Positions 8,873 to 18,988 of a DNA stretch of 42,044 bases are shown here, one piece after another. This DNA is from Burkholderiales bacterium (lineage in GTDB: Bacteria > Pseudomonadota > Gammaproteobacteria > Burkholderiales > Burkholderiaceae_C). A program made the translations under genes and the position numbers. Positions within the stretch are counted from its first letter, which is position 1; each line of letters opens with the position of its first letter. Under the pieces are notes generated by a model, which was not told where the DNA came from, did no database searches, and saw only the letters and a list, made by a program, of their open reading frames with translations. The DNA lies in the NCBI GenBank assembly GCA_026932235.1, contig JAIXKR010000091.1:3384-45427 (forward strand), written 5' to 3'.

Positions 8873-9388
8873 ATGGCCCGCCTGAACATCCTGCGCTACC
8901 CCGACCCGCGGCTGCACACGGTGGCCAAGCCGGTGCCGGCCGTCGACGAGCGCATCCGCCGTCTCGTCGACGACCTGCTCGAGACCATGTATGCCGCCGA
9001 GGGCGTGGGCCTGGCCGCGACTCAGGTCGACGTGCACGAGCGCGTGATCGTCATGGACACCTCCGAGACACGCGACCACCCGATCGCGCTCATCAACCCG
9101 GAGCTCACCTGGGCGAGCGAGGAGATGCGGGTGGCCGAGGAGGGCTGCCTTTCCGTGCCGCAGATCTACGACAAGGTCGAGCGCCACGCCAGCGTCAAGG
9201 TGCAGGCGCTGGACCGGCAGGGCGAGCGCTTCGAGATGCACGCCGAGGGGTTGGCGGCGGTATGCGTTCAGCACGAGATGGACCACCTGCGCGGCAAGGT
9301 GTTCGTCGAGTATCTGAGCGCGCTCAAGCGCGACCGCATCCGCACCAAGCTGCTGAAGAAGGCGCGCGACGGGCAGCGCGATGACTGA
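8873..9388 (+). CDS. def: Peptide deformylase
   Basis: Peptide deformylase is a metalloenzyme (usually Fe2+) that removes the formyl group from the N-terminal Met of nascent proteins. With the ATG at 8873 the protein is 171 residues ([14 protein letters not shown]), the normal length; the frame is open from 8756 but the extra 39 residues do not look like deformylase. All three active-site motifs are present: GVGLAATQ (44-51), EGCLS (90-94, metal-ligand Cys) and HEMDH (134-138, two metal-ligand His and catalytic Glu). fmt starts 8 bases before its stop, so the enzymes that add and remove formyl groups are translationally coupled, as in many bacteria. Confidence 0.97.
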   Translation: MARLNILRYPDPRLHTVAKPVPAVDERIRRLVDDLLETMYAAEGVGLAATQVDVHERVIVMDTSETRDHPIALINPELTWASEEMRVAEEGCLSVPQIYDKVERHASVKVQALDRQGERFEMHAEGLAAVCVQHEMDHLRGKVFVEYLSALKRDRIRTKLLKKARDGQRDD

Positions 9389-10364
9389 GCCGCTGCGCGT
9401 GGGCTTCGCCGGCACGCCGGCGTTCGCGCGCGCGGCGCTGGCGGCGATCGCCGACGCGGGCCACCACGTCCCGCTGGTGCTGACGCAGCCCGACCGGCCC
9501 GCCGGGCGCGGCCTGAAGCTGCAGGCCTCGGCGGTGAAGCAGGAGGCGCTGGCACGCGGCCTGCGCGTGCTGCAGCCGCGCGGCCTGCGCCTGGACGGAC
9601 GCTTCGCCGAGGAGGCCGCCGCGGCCCGGGCGGCGCTCGTCGAGGCGCGGCTGGACGTGCTCGTGGTCGCGGCCTACGGGCTGATCCTGCCGCAGTGGGC
9701 GCTGACTTGCGCGGTGCACGGGGCGCTCAACATCCACGCGTCGCTGCTGCCGCGCTGGCGTGGCGCGGCGCCGATCCAGCGCGCGATCGAGGCCGGAGAC
9801 GCCGAGACCGGCATCACGCTGATGCGGATGGACGCCGGCCTGGACACCGGCCCGATGCTGCTGGCGCGCAGCCTCCCGATCGGTGCACAGGACAGCGCGG
9901 CCAGCCTGCACGACCGTCTGGCCGCACTGGGCGCGCAACTCGTGGTCGAGGGCCTGCCGTTGTGGGTGCGTGGTGGCCTCCCAGCGACGCCGCAACCGAG
10001 CGACGGCATCACCTATGCCGCGAAGATCGACAAGGCCGAGGCGGCGATCGACTGGCGCCTGCCCGCGGGGCTGATCGAGCGCCGCGTGCGCGCCTTCGAT
10101 CCCTTCCCGGGTGCCAGCTTCGAACTCGGCGGGCAGGCCGTGAAGCTCTGGCGCGCCCGCGTCGGCCAGACGCCGGCCGAAACGCCCGCACCCGGCCTTT
10201 GCGTCCTGCCCGGACCGGGACGTCTGCAGGTGGCTTGCGGCGACGGCCTGCTGGAACTGCTGGAAGTGCAGCGCACCGGCGGCCGGCGCGTCGCCGTCGC
10301 CGAGTTCCTGCGCGGCCAGACGATCGCGCCGGGAACGCAACTCACGCTGCCGGCATCGGGCTGA
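9381..10364 (+). CDS. fmt: Methionyl-tRNA formyltransferase
   Basis: Fmt transfers a formyl group from 10-formyl-tetrahydrofolate to Met-tRNA(fMet). The 327-residue product has the N-terminal Rossmann-like domain ([16 protein letters not shown]), the folate-binding/catalytic signature [19 protein letters not shown] with the Asn-His pair, and LDTGPML with the conserved Asp. The C-terminal OB-like tRNA-binding domain starts near [15 protein letters not shown]. Length and motifs are standard. The ATG overlaps the last 8 bases of def (ATGACTGA), so it depends on def translation. The next gene is a small lipoprotein 77 bases downstream. Confidence 0.97.
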   Translation: MTEPLRVGFAGTPAFARAALAAIADAGHHVPLVLTQPDRPAGRGLKLQASAVKQEALARGLRVLQPRGLRLDGRFAEEAAAARAALVEARLDVLVVAAYGLILPQWALTCAVHGALNIHASLLPRWRGAAPIQRAIEAGDAETGITLMRMDAGLDTGPMLLARSLPIGAQDSAASLHDRLAALGAQLVVEGLPLWVRGGLPATPQPSDGITYAAKIDKAEAAIDWRLPAGLIERRVRAFDPFPGASFELGGQAVKLWRARVGQTPAETPAPGLCVLPGPGRLQVACGDGLLELLEVQRTGGRRVAVAEFLRGQTIAPGTQLTLPASG

Positions 10365-10441
10365 AGCCGCGGACCGCGACGCTCAAGTCCGGCGGCGCGG
10401 CGGCCGATACCGTGACCAGCCTCGCTGTCACGCGTCACGCC

Positions 10442-10795
10442 ATGCGCCGCTTCACCCTCGCCCTCGCTCCGCTGCTGCTCGCGCTGCTGGGCGGCTGCGA
10501 CCTGCTGGGAATCGAAGGCGCGAGCGCGATCGCGGCGCGGCGCGATGCCGACGGCAAGGCCATCGGCGGCGCCTGCCGCCACGCCGGCCGCGCGATCGAG
10601 GACTGCTACGTGCTCAACCGCCGCGCCGACAAGGGCGCGATCTTCGCCGGCTGGCGCGAGATGAACGACTACATGCTCGAGAACAAGCTCGAGGTCGTCG
10701 CGCCGAGCCTGCCACACCCGGGCGCGCCCGCGCCAGTGACGGCCGCGGTCGACGAGGACGAGGGCGGCGAGACCGCCGGCGCGCAGAGTCACTGA
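10442..10795 (+). CDS. Small predicted lipoprotein of unknown function
   Basis: The 117-residue product starts [20 protein letters not shown], a lipoprotein signal with the lipobox LGGC and Cys19 as the predicted lipidated residue. The mature part contains two further Cys ([17 protein letters not shown]), which could form a disulfide, and an [23 protein letters not shown] segment, then a Pro/Ala-rich and acidic tail. The lipobox, a start codon downstream of fmt and codon use like its neighbours support a real gene. I do not recognise a characterised family. It lies between fmt and pgk on the same strand. Confidence 0.7.
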   Translation: MRRFTLALAPLLLALLGGCDLLGIEGASAIAARRDADGKAIGGACRHAGRAIEDCYVLNRRADKGAIFAGWREMNDYMLENKLEVVAPSLPHPGAPAPVTAAVDEDEGGETAGAQSH

Positions 10796-10868
10796 GCGCG
10801 CGCGGCGCGACCGCGCGCGGAACGACGCGGCGGGGCGAGAATCGCAGCTTTGCTGCTCTCCGCCCGCC

Positions 10869-12050
<1,182 letters not shown>

Positions 12051-12062
<12 letters not shown>

Positions 12063-12087
12063 GCCGGCGGCGTTCGGGTGTATTTTT
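12051..12087 (+). terminator. Hairpin with T-run at the pgk stop codon
   Basis: Perfect 8-base arms GCCGCCGG (12051-12058) and CCGGCGGC (12064-12071) enclose a TTGAG loop that includes part of the pgk TGA stop. A TTTTT run follows at 12083-12087, 11 bases past the stem, farther than in a textbook intrinsic terminator. It may attenuate read-through from pgk into the malic enzyme gene. Confidence 0.4.
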
Positions 12088-12110
12088 CGCGTTCCGTGCA
12101 GCTTGCAGAA

Positions 12111-12115
12111 GGAGA
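12111..12115 (+). promoter_or_regulatory. Ribosome binding site fixing the malic enzyme start
   Basis: GGAGA within AGAAGGAGA lies 7 bases before the ATG at 12123. The same frame is open upstream to 12078, but only the 12123 start has this site, so it decides the start. Confidence 0.7.
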
Positions 12116-12122
12116 CAAGAAC

Positions 12123-14480
12123 ATGAAGCAGACCCTGCCGCCCGCGGAGCAGGCCTTGTGCGACGCGGCGCTGGAGTACCACCGCACGCCCACGCGCGGA
12201 AAGATCAGCGTCACGCCGACGAAGGCGCTCTCCAACCAGCGCGACCTGTCGCTGGCCTATTCGCCCGGCGTCGCCTACGCGTGCCTGGCGATCGAGGAGG
12301 ATCCGGCGCTGGCGGCCGAATACACCAGCCGCGGCAACCTGGTGGGCGTCGTCACCAACGGCACCGCGGTGCTGGGCCTGGGCGACATCGGCCCGCTGGC
12401 GGGCAAGCCGGTGATGGAGGGCAAGGGCTGCCTGTTCAAGAAGTTCGCCGGCATCGACGTCTTCGACATCGAGCTCGCCGAGCGCGACCCGGACAAGCTC
12501 GTCGACATCATCGCCGCGCTCGAGCCCACGCTCGGCGGCGTGAACCTCGAGGACATCAAGGCGCCCGAGTGCTTCCAGATCGAGAAGAAGCTGCGCGAGC
12601 GCATGAACATTCCCGTCTTTCACGACGACCAGCACGGCACGGCGATCATCAGCGCCGCGGCGCTGCTCAACGGCCTGGAACTGGTGGGCAAGGACATCGG
12701 CTCCGTCAAGCTCGCCGTCTCCGGGGCCGGGGCGGCGGCCATCGCCTGCCTGGACGTGATGGTGGCGCTGGGCGTGCGCAAGGAGCAGGTCTTCGTCGTC
12801 GACAGCAAGGGCGTGCTGCGCGAGGGTCGCGAGGATTTCCACAAGCTCGACGAGAGCAAGCTGCGCTACTGCCAGAAGACGGACGCGCGCACGCTTGCCG
12901 ACGTCGTCGCCGGGGCCGACGTCTTCCTCGGCTGCAGCGCGCCGGGCGTGCTGACGGCGGAGATGGTGAAGACCATGGCGGCGCAGCCGATCATCCTCGC
13001 GCTCGCCAACCCCGAGCCCGAGATCCGGCCCGAACTCGCGAAGGCGGTGCGGCCCGACTGCATCATCGCCACCGGGCGCAGCGACTACCCCAACCAGGTC
13101 AACAACGTCCTGTGCTTCCCCTACATCTTCCGCGGCGCGCTGGACAGCGGCGCCAGCCGCATCACCGAGGCCATGAAGCTGGCCTGCGTGCGCGAGATCG
13201 CCGCGCTCGCCAAGGTCGAGACGAGCGCCGAGGTCGCCAACGCCTACGCCGGGCAGGAGCTGCGCTTCGGCAGCGACTACCTCATCCCCAAGCCCTTCGA
13301 CGCGCGGCTGATCCTGCGCATCGCGCCCGCGGTCGCGCAGGCCGCGGCCGAGTCCGGCGTGGCGACGCGGCCGATCGCCGACCTCGAGGCCTATCGCCAG
13401 TCGCTGATGCGCTTCGTCTACCAGACGGGCATGGTGATGCGTCCGGTGTTTGCCGCCGCCAAGGCGTACTCGGCGCGGCAGGCGGCGCGCGTGGTCTACG
13501 CCGAGGGCGAGGACGAGCGCGTGCTGCGCGCGGTGCAGGCGGTGCTGGACGAGGGGCTGGCGCGGCCCATCCTCGTCGGGCGACCGGACGTGGTGAAGAT
13601 GCGCATCGAACGCGCCAGCCTGCGCCTGGAGGCCGGACGCGACTTCGAGCTCGTGGACCCTCAGGACGACCCGCGTTTTCGCGACTACTGGGAAACCTAC
13701 CGCCAGCTGATGGCGCGCGACGGCGTCACGCCCGAGGTCGCCAAGGCCGCGGTGCGGCGCTCGAACACGCTCATCTCGTCGATCATGCTGCGCCGGGGCG
13801 ACGCCGACGCGATGCTCTGCGGCCTCGTCGGCCGCTACGAGCATCACCTCGACCACGTGCGCACGGTCATCGGCCGCAGCGCACGCGCGCAAACGATGGC
13901 GGCGATGAACGCGCTCATGCTTCCCGAGCGCACGCTCTTCATCACCGACACCTTCGTCAACGAGGAACCCAGCGCCGAGGAGCTGGCCGACATCGCGATG
14001 ATGGCCGCAACCGAGGTGCGGCGCTTCGGTCTGCCGCCGAAGGTCGCCTTCCTCTCGCACTCGATGTTCGGCTCGTCGGCCCGGGCGTCGGCGCGCCGCA
14101 TGCGGCGGGCGCAGGAGCTCTTCAAGGCGCGCGCCGGCGCGGATGTCGAGTGCGACGGCGAGATGCAGGGCGATGCGGCGCTTTCCGACAGCATCCGCCG
14201 CGGCTTCCTGCCCGAGACGACGCTAGCCGGCGAGGCCAACCTGCTCGTGCTGCCCAACCTGGATGCCGCCAACATCCTCTTCAACGTGCTGAAGATGACC
14301 GGCGGGCATGGCGTCACCGTCGGCCCGATGCTGCTCGGTGCGGCGCGGCCGGCCCACATCCTGACCCCGTCGTCGACGGTGCGACGGGTGATCAACATGA
14401 CTGCGGTGGCCGTGGCCGGCATCAAGGACGAGCAGGAGGCGCGCCCGGGCACGAACGCGGGAGCTGCGGAAGCGGTCTGA
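12123..14480 (+). CDS. maeB: NADP-dependent malic enzyme, MaeB type (malic enzyme + phosphotransacetylase-like domain)
   Basis: This enzyme decarboxylates malate to pyruvate with reduction of NAD(P). From ATG 12123 the protein is 785 residues, the size of the two-domain MaeB/TME family. Residues 1 to about 430 are the malic enzyme part: [13 protein letters not shown], the Tyr/Lys catalytic region ([21 protein letters not shown]), FHDDQHGTA metal-binding motif, and the dinucleotide fold [12 protein letters not shown]. From about 440 ([19 protein letters not shown]) there is a phosphotransacetylase-like domain, thought to be regulatory (acetyl-CoA sensing in E. coli MaeB) rather than catalytic. 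NADP preference is inferred from the family. It sits between pgk and pyk, on the route between the TCA cycle and pyruvate. Confidence 0.95.
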   Translation: MKQTLPPAEQALCDAALEYHRTPTRGKISVTPTKALSNQRDLSLAYSPGVAYACLAIEEDPALAAEYTSRGNLVGVVTNGTAVLGLGDIGPLAGKPVMEGKGCLFKKFAGIDVFDIELAERDPDKLVDIIAALEPTLGGVNLEDIKAPECFQIEKKLRERMNIPVFHDDQHGTAIISAAALLNGLELVGKDIGSVKLAVSGAGAAAIACLDVMVALGVRKEQVFVVDSKGVLREGREDFHKLDESKLRYCQKTDARTLADVVAGADVFLGCSAPGVLTAEMVKTMAAQPIILALANPEPEIRPELAKAVRPDCIIATGRSDYPNQVNNVLCFPYIFRGALDSGASRITEAMKLACVREIAALAKVETSAEVANAYAGQELRFGSDYLIPKPFDARLILRIAPAVAQAAAESGVATRPIADLEAYRQSLMRFVYQTGMVMRPVFAAAKAYSARQAARVVYAEGEDERVLRAVQAVLDEGLARPILVGRPDVVKMRIERASLRLEAGRDFELVDPQDDPRFRDYWETYRQLMARDGVTPEVAKAAVRRSNTLISSIMLRRGDADAMLCGLVGRYEHHLDHVRTVIGRSARAQTMAAMNALMLPERTLFITDTFVNEEPSAEELADIAMMAATEVRRFGLPPKVAFLSHSMFGSSARASARRMRRAQELFKARAGADVECDGEMQGDAALSDSIRRGFLPETTLAGEANLLVLPNLDAANILFNVLKMTGGHGVTVGPMLLGAARPAHILTPSSTVRRVINMTAVAVAGIKDEQEARPGTNAGAAEAV

Positions 14481-14580
14481 GCGACCCGAGCCCCCGCAAG
14501 CCTTTGCCTTTGCGCACACGGGCGACCCCGATAATCGGGTTGCCCGGCCTGCCCTGCTGCCGGGAGCGAGGCTTCTGCCC

Positions 14581-16011
14581 ATGTCGCGTTCCACCAAGAT
14601 CGTCGCCACCCTCGGCCCTGCCTCGAGCGATGTGCAGGTGCTCGAGCGGCTGCTGCTGGCGGGTGTCGACGTGGTGCGGCTGAACTTCAGCCACGGCAAG
14701 GCCGAGGATCACATCGCGATCGCCGAACGCGTGCGCGCGATCGCCGACAAGCTCGGCAAGACGGTCGCGCTGATGGCCGACCTGCAGGGCCCGAAGATTC
14801 GCGTCGGGCGCTTCGCGCAGGGTCGCGTGCGGCTCGAGGCCGGACAGTCCTTCGTGCTCGATGCGCAGCGCAGCTCGCCCGGCGACGAGGAGGGCGTCGG
14901 TCTGGACTACAAGGAGCTGCCGCGCGACGTGCGACCCGGCGACACGCTGCTGCTCAACGACGGCCTCATCGTGCTCCAGGTCGAGGCGGTGCGCGGCGAA
15001 CAGGTGCACACGCGGGTGAAGATCGGCGGCGATCTCTCCAACAACAAGGGGATCAACAAGCAGGGCGGCGGCCTGACCGCGCCGGCGCTGACGGCCAAGG
15101 ACATGGAGGACATCCGCACCGCGATGGCCTTCCAGTGCGAGTACCTCGCGGTGAGCTTCCCCAAGAGCGCGACCGACATGGAGATGGCGCGCCAGCTGGC
15201 CAACGTTGCCGGCGAGCCCTGGCGCCACAAGGCTTCGATGATCGCCAAGATCGAGCGCAGCGAGGCGATCCCGCAGCTGGAGGCCATCCTCAAGGCCAGC
15301 GACGGCATCATGGTCGCGCGCGGCGACCTGGCGGTCGAGGTCGGCAACGCCGCGGTGCCCGCGCTGCAGAAGCGCATGATCCGCATGGCGCGCGAGATGG
15401 ACAAGGTCGTCATCACCGCCACGCAGATGATGGAGAGCATGATCCAGAACCCGGTGCCCACGCGCGCCGAGGTCTCGGACGTCGCGAATGCGGTGCTCGA
15501 CGGCACCGACGCCGTGATGCTGAGCGCCGAGACCGCGGCGGGCAGGTACCCCGTCGAGACGGTCGAGCACATGGCGCTGATCGCGCTCGAGGCCGAGCGC
15601 GCCGAGGAGGTGCAGATCGACAGCGACTTCACCAACAAGCGCTTCGGCCGCATCGACCAGAGCATCGCCATGGGCGCGCTCTTCACGGCGCACCATCTCG
15701 GCTGCCGCGCCATCATCGCGCTCACCGAGTCGGGAAGCACCGCGCTGTGGATGAGCCGGCACAACATCAAGGTGCCGATCTACGGCCTCACCTCGCAGGT
15801 GGCAAGCCAGCGCCGCATGGCGCTCTACCGCAACGTGCGCCCGCTGCTGATGACCAGGGAGGCCGACCGCGACACCGCGCTCGCGCAGGCCGAGAAGCTG
15901 CTCGTGTCGATGGGCGCGCTCAAGCCCGGCGACACCTATGCCATCACCTGCGGCGAGCCGATGGGCTACCCGGGCGGCACCAACATGCTCAAGGTCTGCC
16001 GCGTCGATTGA
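14581..16011 (+). CDS. pyk: Pyruvate kinase
   Basis: Pyruvate kinase converts phosphoenolpyruvate + ADP to pyruvate + ATP. The 476-residue product begins MSRSTKIVATLGPASSD, with the substrate-binding NFSHGKAEDH, LMADLQGPKIRVGRF, and the catalytic block SMIAKIERSEAIPQLEAIL containing the signature Lys and Glu, then MVARGDLAVEVG and ITATQMMESMI...PTRAEVSDVANAVLDGTDAVMLSAET. The C-terminal allosteric domain follows (AIIALTESGSTALWMSRH). Length is normal. About 50 bases before the start is GATAAT (14530-14535), a possible -10 element, though no -35 at good spacing is evident. It belongs to the pgk-maeB-pyk-fba block. Confidence 0.97.
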   Translation: MSRSTKIVATLGPASSDVQVLERLLLAGVDVVRLNFSHGKAEDHIAIAERVRAIADKLGKTVALMADLQGPKIRVGRFAQGRVRLEAGQSFVLDAQRSSPGDEEGVGLDYKELPRDVRPGDTLLLNDGLIVLQVEAVRGEQVHTRVKIGGDLSNNKGINKQGGGLTAPALTAKDMEDIRTAMAFQCEYLAVSFPKSATDMEMARQLANVAGEPWRHKASMIAKIERSEAIPQLEAILKASDGIMVARGDLAVEVGNAAVPALQKRMIRMAREMDKVVITATQMMESMIQNPVPTRAEVSDVANAVLDGTDAVMLSAETAAGRYPVETVEHMALIALEAERAEEVQIDSDFTNKRFGRIDQSIAMGALFTAHHLGCRAIIALTESGSTALWMSRHNIKVPIYGLTSQVASQRRMALYRNVRPLLMTREADRDTALAQAEKLLVSMGALKPGDTYAITCGEPMGYPGGTNMLKVCRVD

Positions 16012-16048
16012 GGAGGCGGCTCTGCGCGCAGTCCGGCGCGGGGGAGGC

Positions 16049-17068
16049 TCAGCCGCCGCGTGCGGCCTCGATCATCGCGCTCACACGCGGCGTCGCCGCC
16101 ACCGGCACCATCTGCAGCCCCGGATGCGCGCGCCCGGCGACGCGGAAGAGTTCGTCGGCGAAGCCGTGGCCGATCTCGCCGATGCCGCTGAAATCGAGCT
16201 CGGCGCGGCTGAACCAGTGCAGCCGCGCGGCCACACGGCGGGCCAGCGCACGCGAGTCGAGCGCGGCGCCGTCTCCGGCCAGCAGGCGCAGCGGCACGAC
16301 GGTGCGGTCGAAGCCGTAGCCGTCGCCGTCGAGGCTGTGCGCGCGCAGCACGCCCTCCAGCGTGCGCGTCGTGTCGAGTGCGATCGCGAGGTAGATCGAC
16401 GTGCCCCGGCGCGGCAGCGCGCGGCTCGGGTGCCAGTTGCGATCGCCGCCGCCGCGGTACTGGAAGGCCTGCGCGTTGGCGTGCAGGTCGAAGACGTCGG
16501 CCAGGCGCGAAGCGAAAAAGAGTCCGCGTCCGGTGTGACGCTCCGGCTGGCTCGTGAGCTTGCCCTTGCTCAGCTCGAGCATCGCCAAGGTCGGGTCGTC
16601 GATGGCGTGCGCCGACTCGATGCGCTCGAAGAGACCGCAGCCGTCGTCCGAGAGCAGCAGTTGCAGCTGCAGCGGCGTCTGCCGCATCGACACCGTGACC
16701 TGGCTGCCACCGCTGTGGTCGATGGCGTTGTTCAGCAGTTCGGTGAACGCATGTTGCGCCATGCGCGCGACCTCGCGCCGCAGGGTGAAGCAGGGCGCGA
16801 AATCACGCGACCAGGCCAGGTCTTCCTGCAGCCCCGCGAGCGCGTAGCGCCGCACCACCTGGCGCAAGGGTCCCGGGCGCCACATCGGCCTGCGCTTCGT
16901 GCCCTCGCGCAGCAGCCACTGCGCGGCCTGCAAGCGGCGCAGCAGCGACAGCGCGCTGCGCCGGCCGATGCCGAGCTCGGCCATCACGCGCGCGGGCAGT
17001 TGATCCGGGGCCTCCAGGGCGGCGGCGGTGATCCAGGTGGTGACGGCGGCGACATCGCAGCGCTTCAT
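16049..17068 (-). CDS. Winged-helix/HATPase regulator with STAS-like DUF4325 domain
   Basis: The 339-residue product looks like a three-part regulator. Residues about 1-75 form a small helical/winged-helix-like region (MAELGIGRRSALSLLRRLQAAQWL). Residues about 100-220 are a GHKL/HATPase_c fold with an N-box (FTELLNNAIDHSGG), a G1 box (DDGCG) and a G2 box (GRGLFFASRL). The last ~95 residues, starting TVVPLRLLAGDGAALDSRAL, match the STAS-like DUF4325 domain. No histidine-kinase dimerisation domain or phospho-accepting His region is seen, so an anti-sigma/switch-type ATPase is more likely than a sensor kinase. The frame is open up to 17281, but ATG 17068 (MKRCDVAAV) gives the sensible N terminus. 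It is inserted antisense between pyk and fba. Confidence 0.8.
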   Translation of the reverse strand: MKRCDVAAVTTWITAAALEAPDQLPARVMAELGIGRRSALSLLRRLQAAQWLLREGTKRRPMWRPGPLRQVVRRYALAGLQEDLAWSRDFAPCFTLRREVARMAQHAFTELLNNAIDHSGGSQVTVSMRQTPLQLQLLLSDDGCGLFERIESAHAIDDPTLAMLELSKGKLTSQPERHTGRGLFFASRLADVFDLHANAQAFQYRGGGDRNWHPSRALPRRGTSIYLAIALDTTRTLEGVLRAHSLDGDGYGFDRTVVPLRLLAGDGAALDSRALARRVAARLHWFSRAELDFSGIGEIGHGFADELFRVAGRAHPGLQMVPVAATPRVSAMIEAARGG

Positions 17069-17206
17069 GGCTCGTCCATCCTTGTCGCGGGCGCAGCGCG
17101 GCGCCGAGGACGGCAGTGTCGGCAAAGCGCCCACCGCCTTCGGCACGAAAAGGCGGTGCAAAGCGGCGCAGATCGGTGCGCTCGTCGATGCCCTGGGCGC
17201 GCCACC

Positions 17207-17212
17207 TAGAAT
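17207..17212 (+). promoter_or_regulatory. Possible -10 element for fba
   Basis: TAGAAT lies about 84 bases before the fba start in the gap after the divergent ATPase gene. It matches five of six -10 consensus bases. No convincing -35 hexamer lies 16-18 bases upstream, so this is a weak candidate. fba must have its own promoter because the gene just upstream runs the other way. Confidence 0.3.
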
Positions 17213-17295
17213 GATCCGTTCTCCCGCCGGGGCCGCGGCCCTGCGGCCGGCGCCCGGGCGGGCCATTTCCAGCCCCAGCATTCGCGGAGAGTCCC

Positions 17296-18360
17296 ATGCC
17301 CCTCGTATCGATGCGCCAGTTGCTCGACCATGCCGCCGAGAACGGCTATGGCATCCCGGCCTTCAACGTCAACAACCTCGAGCAGGTGCAGGCGGTGATG
17401 CAGGCCGCCAACGAGACCGGCGCGCCGGTGATCCTGCAGGCCAGCGCCGGCGCGCGCAAGTACGCCGGCGAGTCCTTCATCAAGTACCTGATCCAGGCCG
17501 CGGTCGAGGCCTATCCGCACATCCCGCTGGTGATGCACCAGGACCATGGCACCAGCCCCAAGGTCTGCGAAGGCGCGATTGCGCTCGGCTTCGGCTCGGT
17601 GATGATGGACGGTTCGCTGCGCGAGGACGGCAAGACGCCGGCGAGCTTCGACTACAACGTCGACGTGACGCGGCAGGTGGTGGCGATGGCGCACAAGGTC
17701 GGCGTCACCGTCGAGGGCGAACTCGGCTGCCTGGGCAGCCTCGAGACCGGCGAGGCCGGCGAGGAGGACGGCATCGGCGCCGCGGGCAAGCTCGACCACA
17801 GCGCGCTGCTGACCGATCCGGAAGAGGCGGCGCAGTTCGTCAAGGCGACGCAGCTCGACGCGCTGGCGATCGCCATCGGCACCAGCCACGGGGCCTACAA
17901 GTTCAGCCGCAAGCCCACCGGCGACATCCTCGCCATCAGCCGCGTCAAGGAGATCCACGCGCGCATCCCGAACACCCACCTGGTGATGCACGGCTCGTCC
18001 TCGGTGCCGCAGGAGCTGCTGGCCGTCATCAACCAGTACGGCGGCAAGATGAAGGAGACCTACGGCGTGCCGGTGGAGGAGATCCAGGAGGCGATCAGGT
18101 TCGGCGTGCGCAAGGTGAACATCGACACCGACATCCGCCTGGCGATGACCGGCGCGGTGCGCAAGTTCATGCACGAGAACCCGGAGAAGTTCGACGCCCG
18201 CGAGTGGCTCAAGCCCGCGCGCGAGGCAGCGTACAAGGTCTGCCGGCAGCGCTACCTCGAGTTCGGCTGCGAGGGACAGGCGGCGAAGATCAAGCCGCTG
18301 ACGCTGGCGGACATGGCCGCCCGTTACGCACGCGGAGAGCTTGCCCAGCTCGTCCACTGA
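17296..18360 (+). CDS. fba: Fructose-bisphosphate aldolase, class II
   Basis: Class II aldolase is a Zn2+ enzyme that cleaves fructose 1,6-bisphosphate to dihydroxyacetone phosphate and glyceraldehyde 3-phosphate. The 354-residue product begins [27 protein letters not shown] and contains the metal-binding HQDHG (about residues 80-85), the second signature [17 protein letters not shown], the phosphate-binding [13 protein letters not shown], the [11 protein letters not shown] motif with a metal-ligand His, and [18 protein letters not shown]. Length and sequence fit the Calvin-cycle/glycolytic class IIA-like subtype common in Betaproteobacteria. A clear hairpin follows 50 bases after the stop. 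In related genomes purC usually comes next, but here it does not. Confidence 0.97.
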   Translation: MPLVSMRQLLDHAAENGYGIPAFNVNNLEQVQAVMQAANETGAPVILQASAGARKYAGESFIKYLIQAAVEAYPHIPLVMHQDHGTSPKVCEGAIALGFGSVMMDGSLREDGKTPASFDYNVDVTRQVVAMAHKVGVTVEGELGCLGSLETGEAGEEDGIGAAGKLDHSALLTDPEEAAQFVKATQLDALAIAIGTSHGAYKFSRKPTGDILAISRVKEIHARIPNTHLVMHGSSSVPQELLAVINQYGGKMKETYGVPVEEIQEAIRFGVRKVNIDTDIRLAMTGAVRKFMHENPEKFDAREWLKPAREAAYKVCRQRYLEFGCEGQAAKIKPLTLADMAARYARGELAQLVH

Positions 18361-18409
18361 ACAAGCCCGATCGGAGGCTGCACGGCAAGCCGGCGGCCTC
18401 CCCGACAAC

Positions 18410-18449
18410 GAAGCCGCGGCCGGTCTGGCGAGACCGGAACCGCGGCTTC
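18410..18449. terminator. Strong hairpin between convergent fba and SWIB/histone gene
   Basis: The arms GAAGCCGCGGCCGGTCT (18410-18426) and AGACCGG (18431-18437) plus CCGCGGCTTC (18440-18449) pair almost perfectly: a 7-base inner stem with a GGCG loop, a two-base AA bulge, and a 10-base outer stem. It lies in the 125-base gap between two convergent genes. A weak T-rich stretch (TCTCGCTT) follows on the plus strand, so a terminator for fba, possibly bidirectional, is the best reading. Confidence 0.75.
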
Positions 18450-18485
18450 TCGCTTATGCCCAGCCGCCGCGAGGGCGGCCCGGGC

Positions 18486-18905
18486 TCACTTGAGGTGACT
18501 GCTGATCAGCTTGGTCATCTCGAACATCGAGACCTGCGCCTTCTTGAAGATCTCCTTGAGCTTCGCGTCGGCGTTGATCATGGTCTTCTTGGCGCTGTCC
18601 TGCAGCCCGTTCTTCTTGATGTACTCCCACACCTTCTTCGTCACCTCGGTCCGCGGCAGCGCCTTGTCCCCGATGATCGCCGCCAGCGCTTCGCTGGGGG
18701 TCATCGCCTTCATGAACGCCGCATTCGGCGCCCGCTTCTTGGCGGGGGCGGCCTTCTTGGTAGGCACCTTTGGTGCAGCAGCCTTCTTCGCTGGCGCAGT
18801 CTTCTTCGCCGTTGCCGCCTTTTTCGCGGGTGCCGCCTTCTTTGCGGGTGCGGCTTTCTTTGCCGGTGCGGCCTTCTTCGCGGCGGCCTTCTTCGCAGTT
18901 GCCAT
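18486..18905 (-). CDS. Histone H1-like Lys/Ala-rich protein with C-terminal SWIB/MDM2 domain
   Basis: The 139-residue product (ATG 18905) has two parts. Residues 1 to about 65 are almost only Lys, Ala and Pro (MATAKKAAAKKAAPAKKAAP...) in a repeating KKAAPA pattern like eukaryotic H1 tails, bacterial AlgP and bordetellal BpH1. Residues about 66-139 (AFMKAMTPSEALAAIIGD, TEVTKKVWEYIKKNGLQD, INADAKLKEIFKK, SMFEMTKLISSHL) match a SWIB/MDM2 domain, known in chlamydial and betaproteobacterial proteins. Nucleoid or chromatin-like DNA binding is inferred from the basic tail. GGAGAA lies 6 bases before the ATG; an in-frame ATG at 18941 would add 12 residues and is less likely. The gene converges on fba. 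Confidence 0.88.
   Translation of the reverse strand: MATAKKAAAKKAAPAKKAAPAKKAAPAKKAATAKKTAPAKKAAAPKVPTKKAAPAKKRAPNAAFMKAMTPSEALAAIIGDKALPRTEVTKKVWEYIKKNGLQDSAKKTMINADAKLKEIFKKAQVSMFEMTKLISSHLK
18726..18893 (-). repeat. Imperfect ~18-base tandem repeat coding for KKAAPA units
   Basis: The basic tail of the SWIB/histone protein is encoded by about eight imperfect copies of an 18-base unit (plus-strand reading GCCTTCTTTGCGGGTGCG and variants). Such arrays can change length by slippage, so copy number may differ between strains. Confidence 0.7.
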
Positions 18906-18988
18906 GTTCGGTTCTCCGATCAAATTGGTCTCACTCCGCATCGTGCTAGAGGAAGAGCACTCCTCACTCGACGCCAGCGCGGATGGTA

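Noticed and set aside
14530-14535. GATAAT upstream of pyk as a promoter
   Set aside because: Good -10 match, but the nearest TTG-type -35 hexamers are 14 or 20 bases away, so not listed as a separate feature.
18726-18893. Repeat array considered as CRISPR
   Set aside because: Units are contiguous, lie in frame within a protein gene, code for KKAAPA, and have no spacers.
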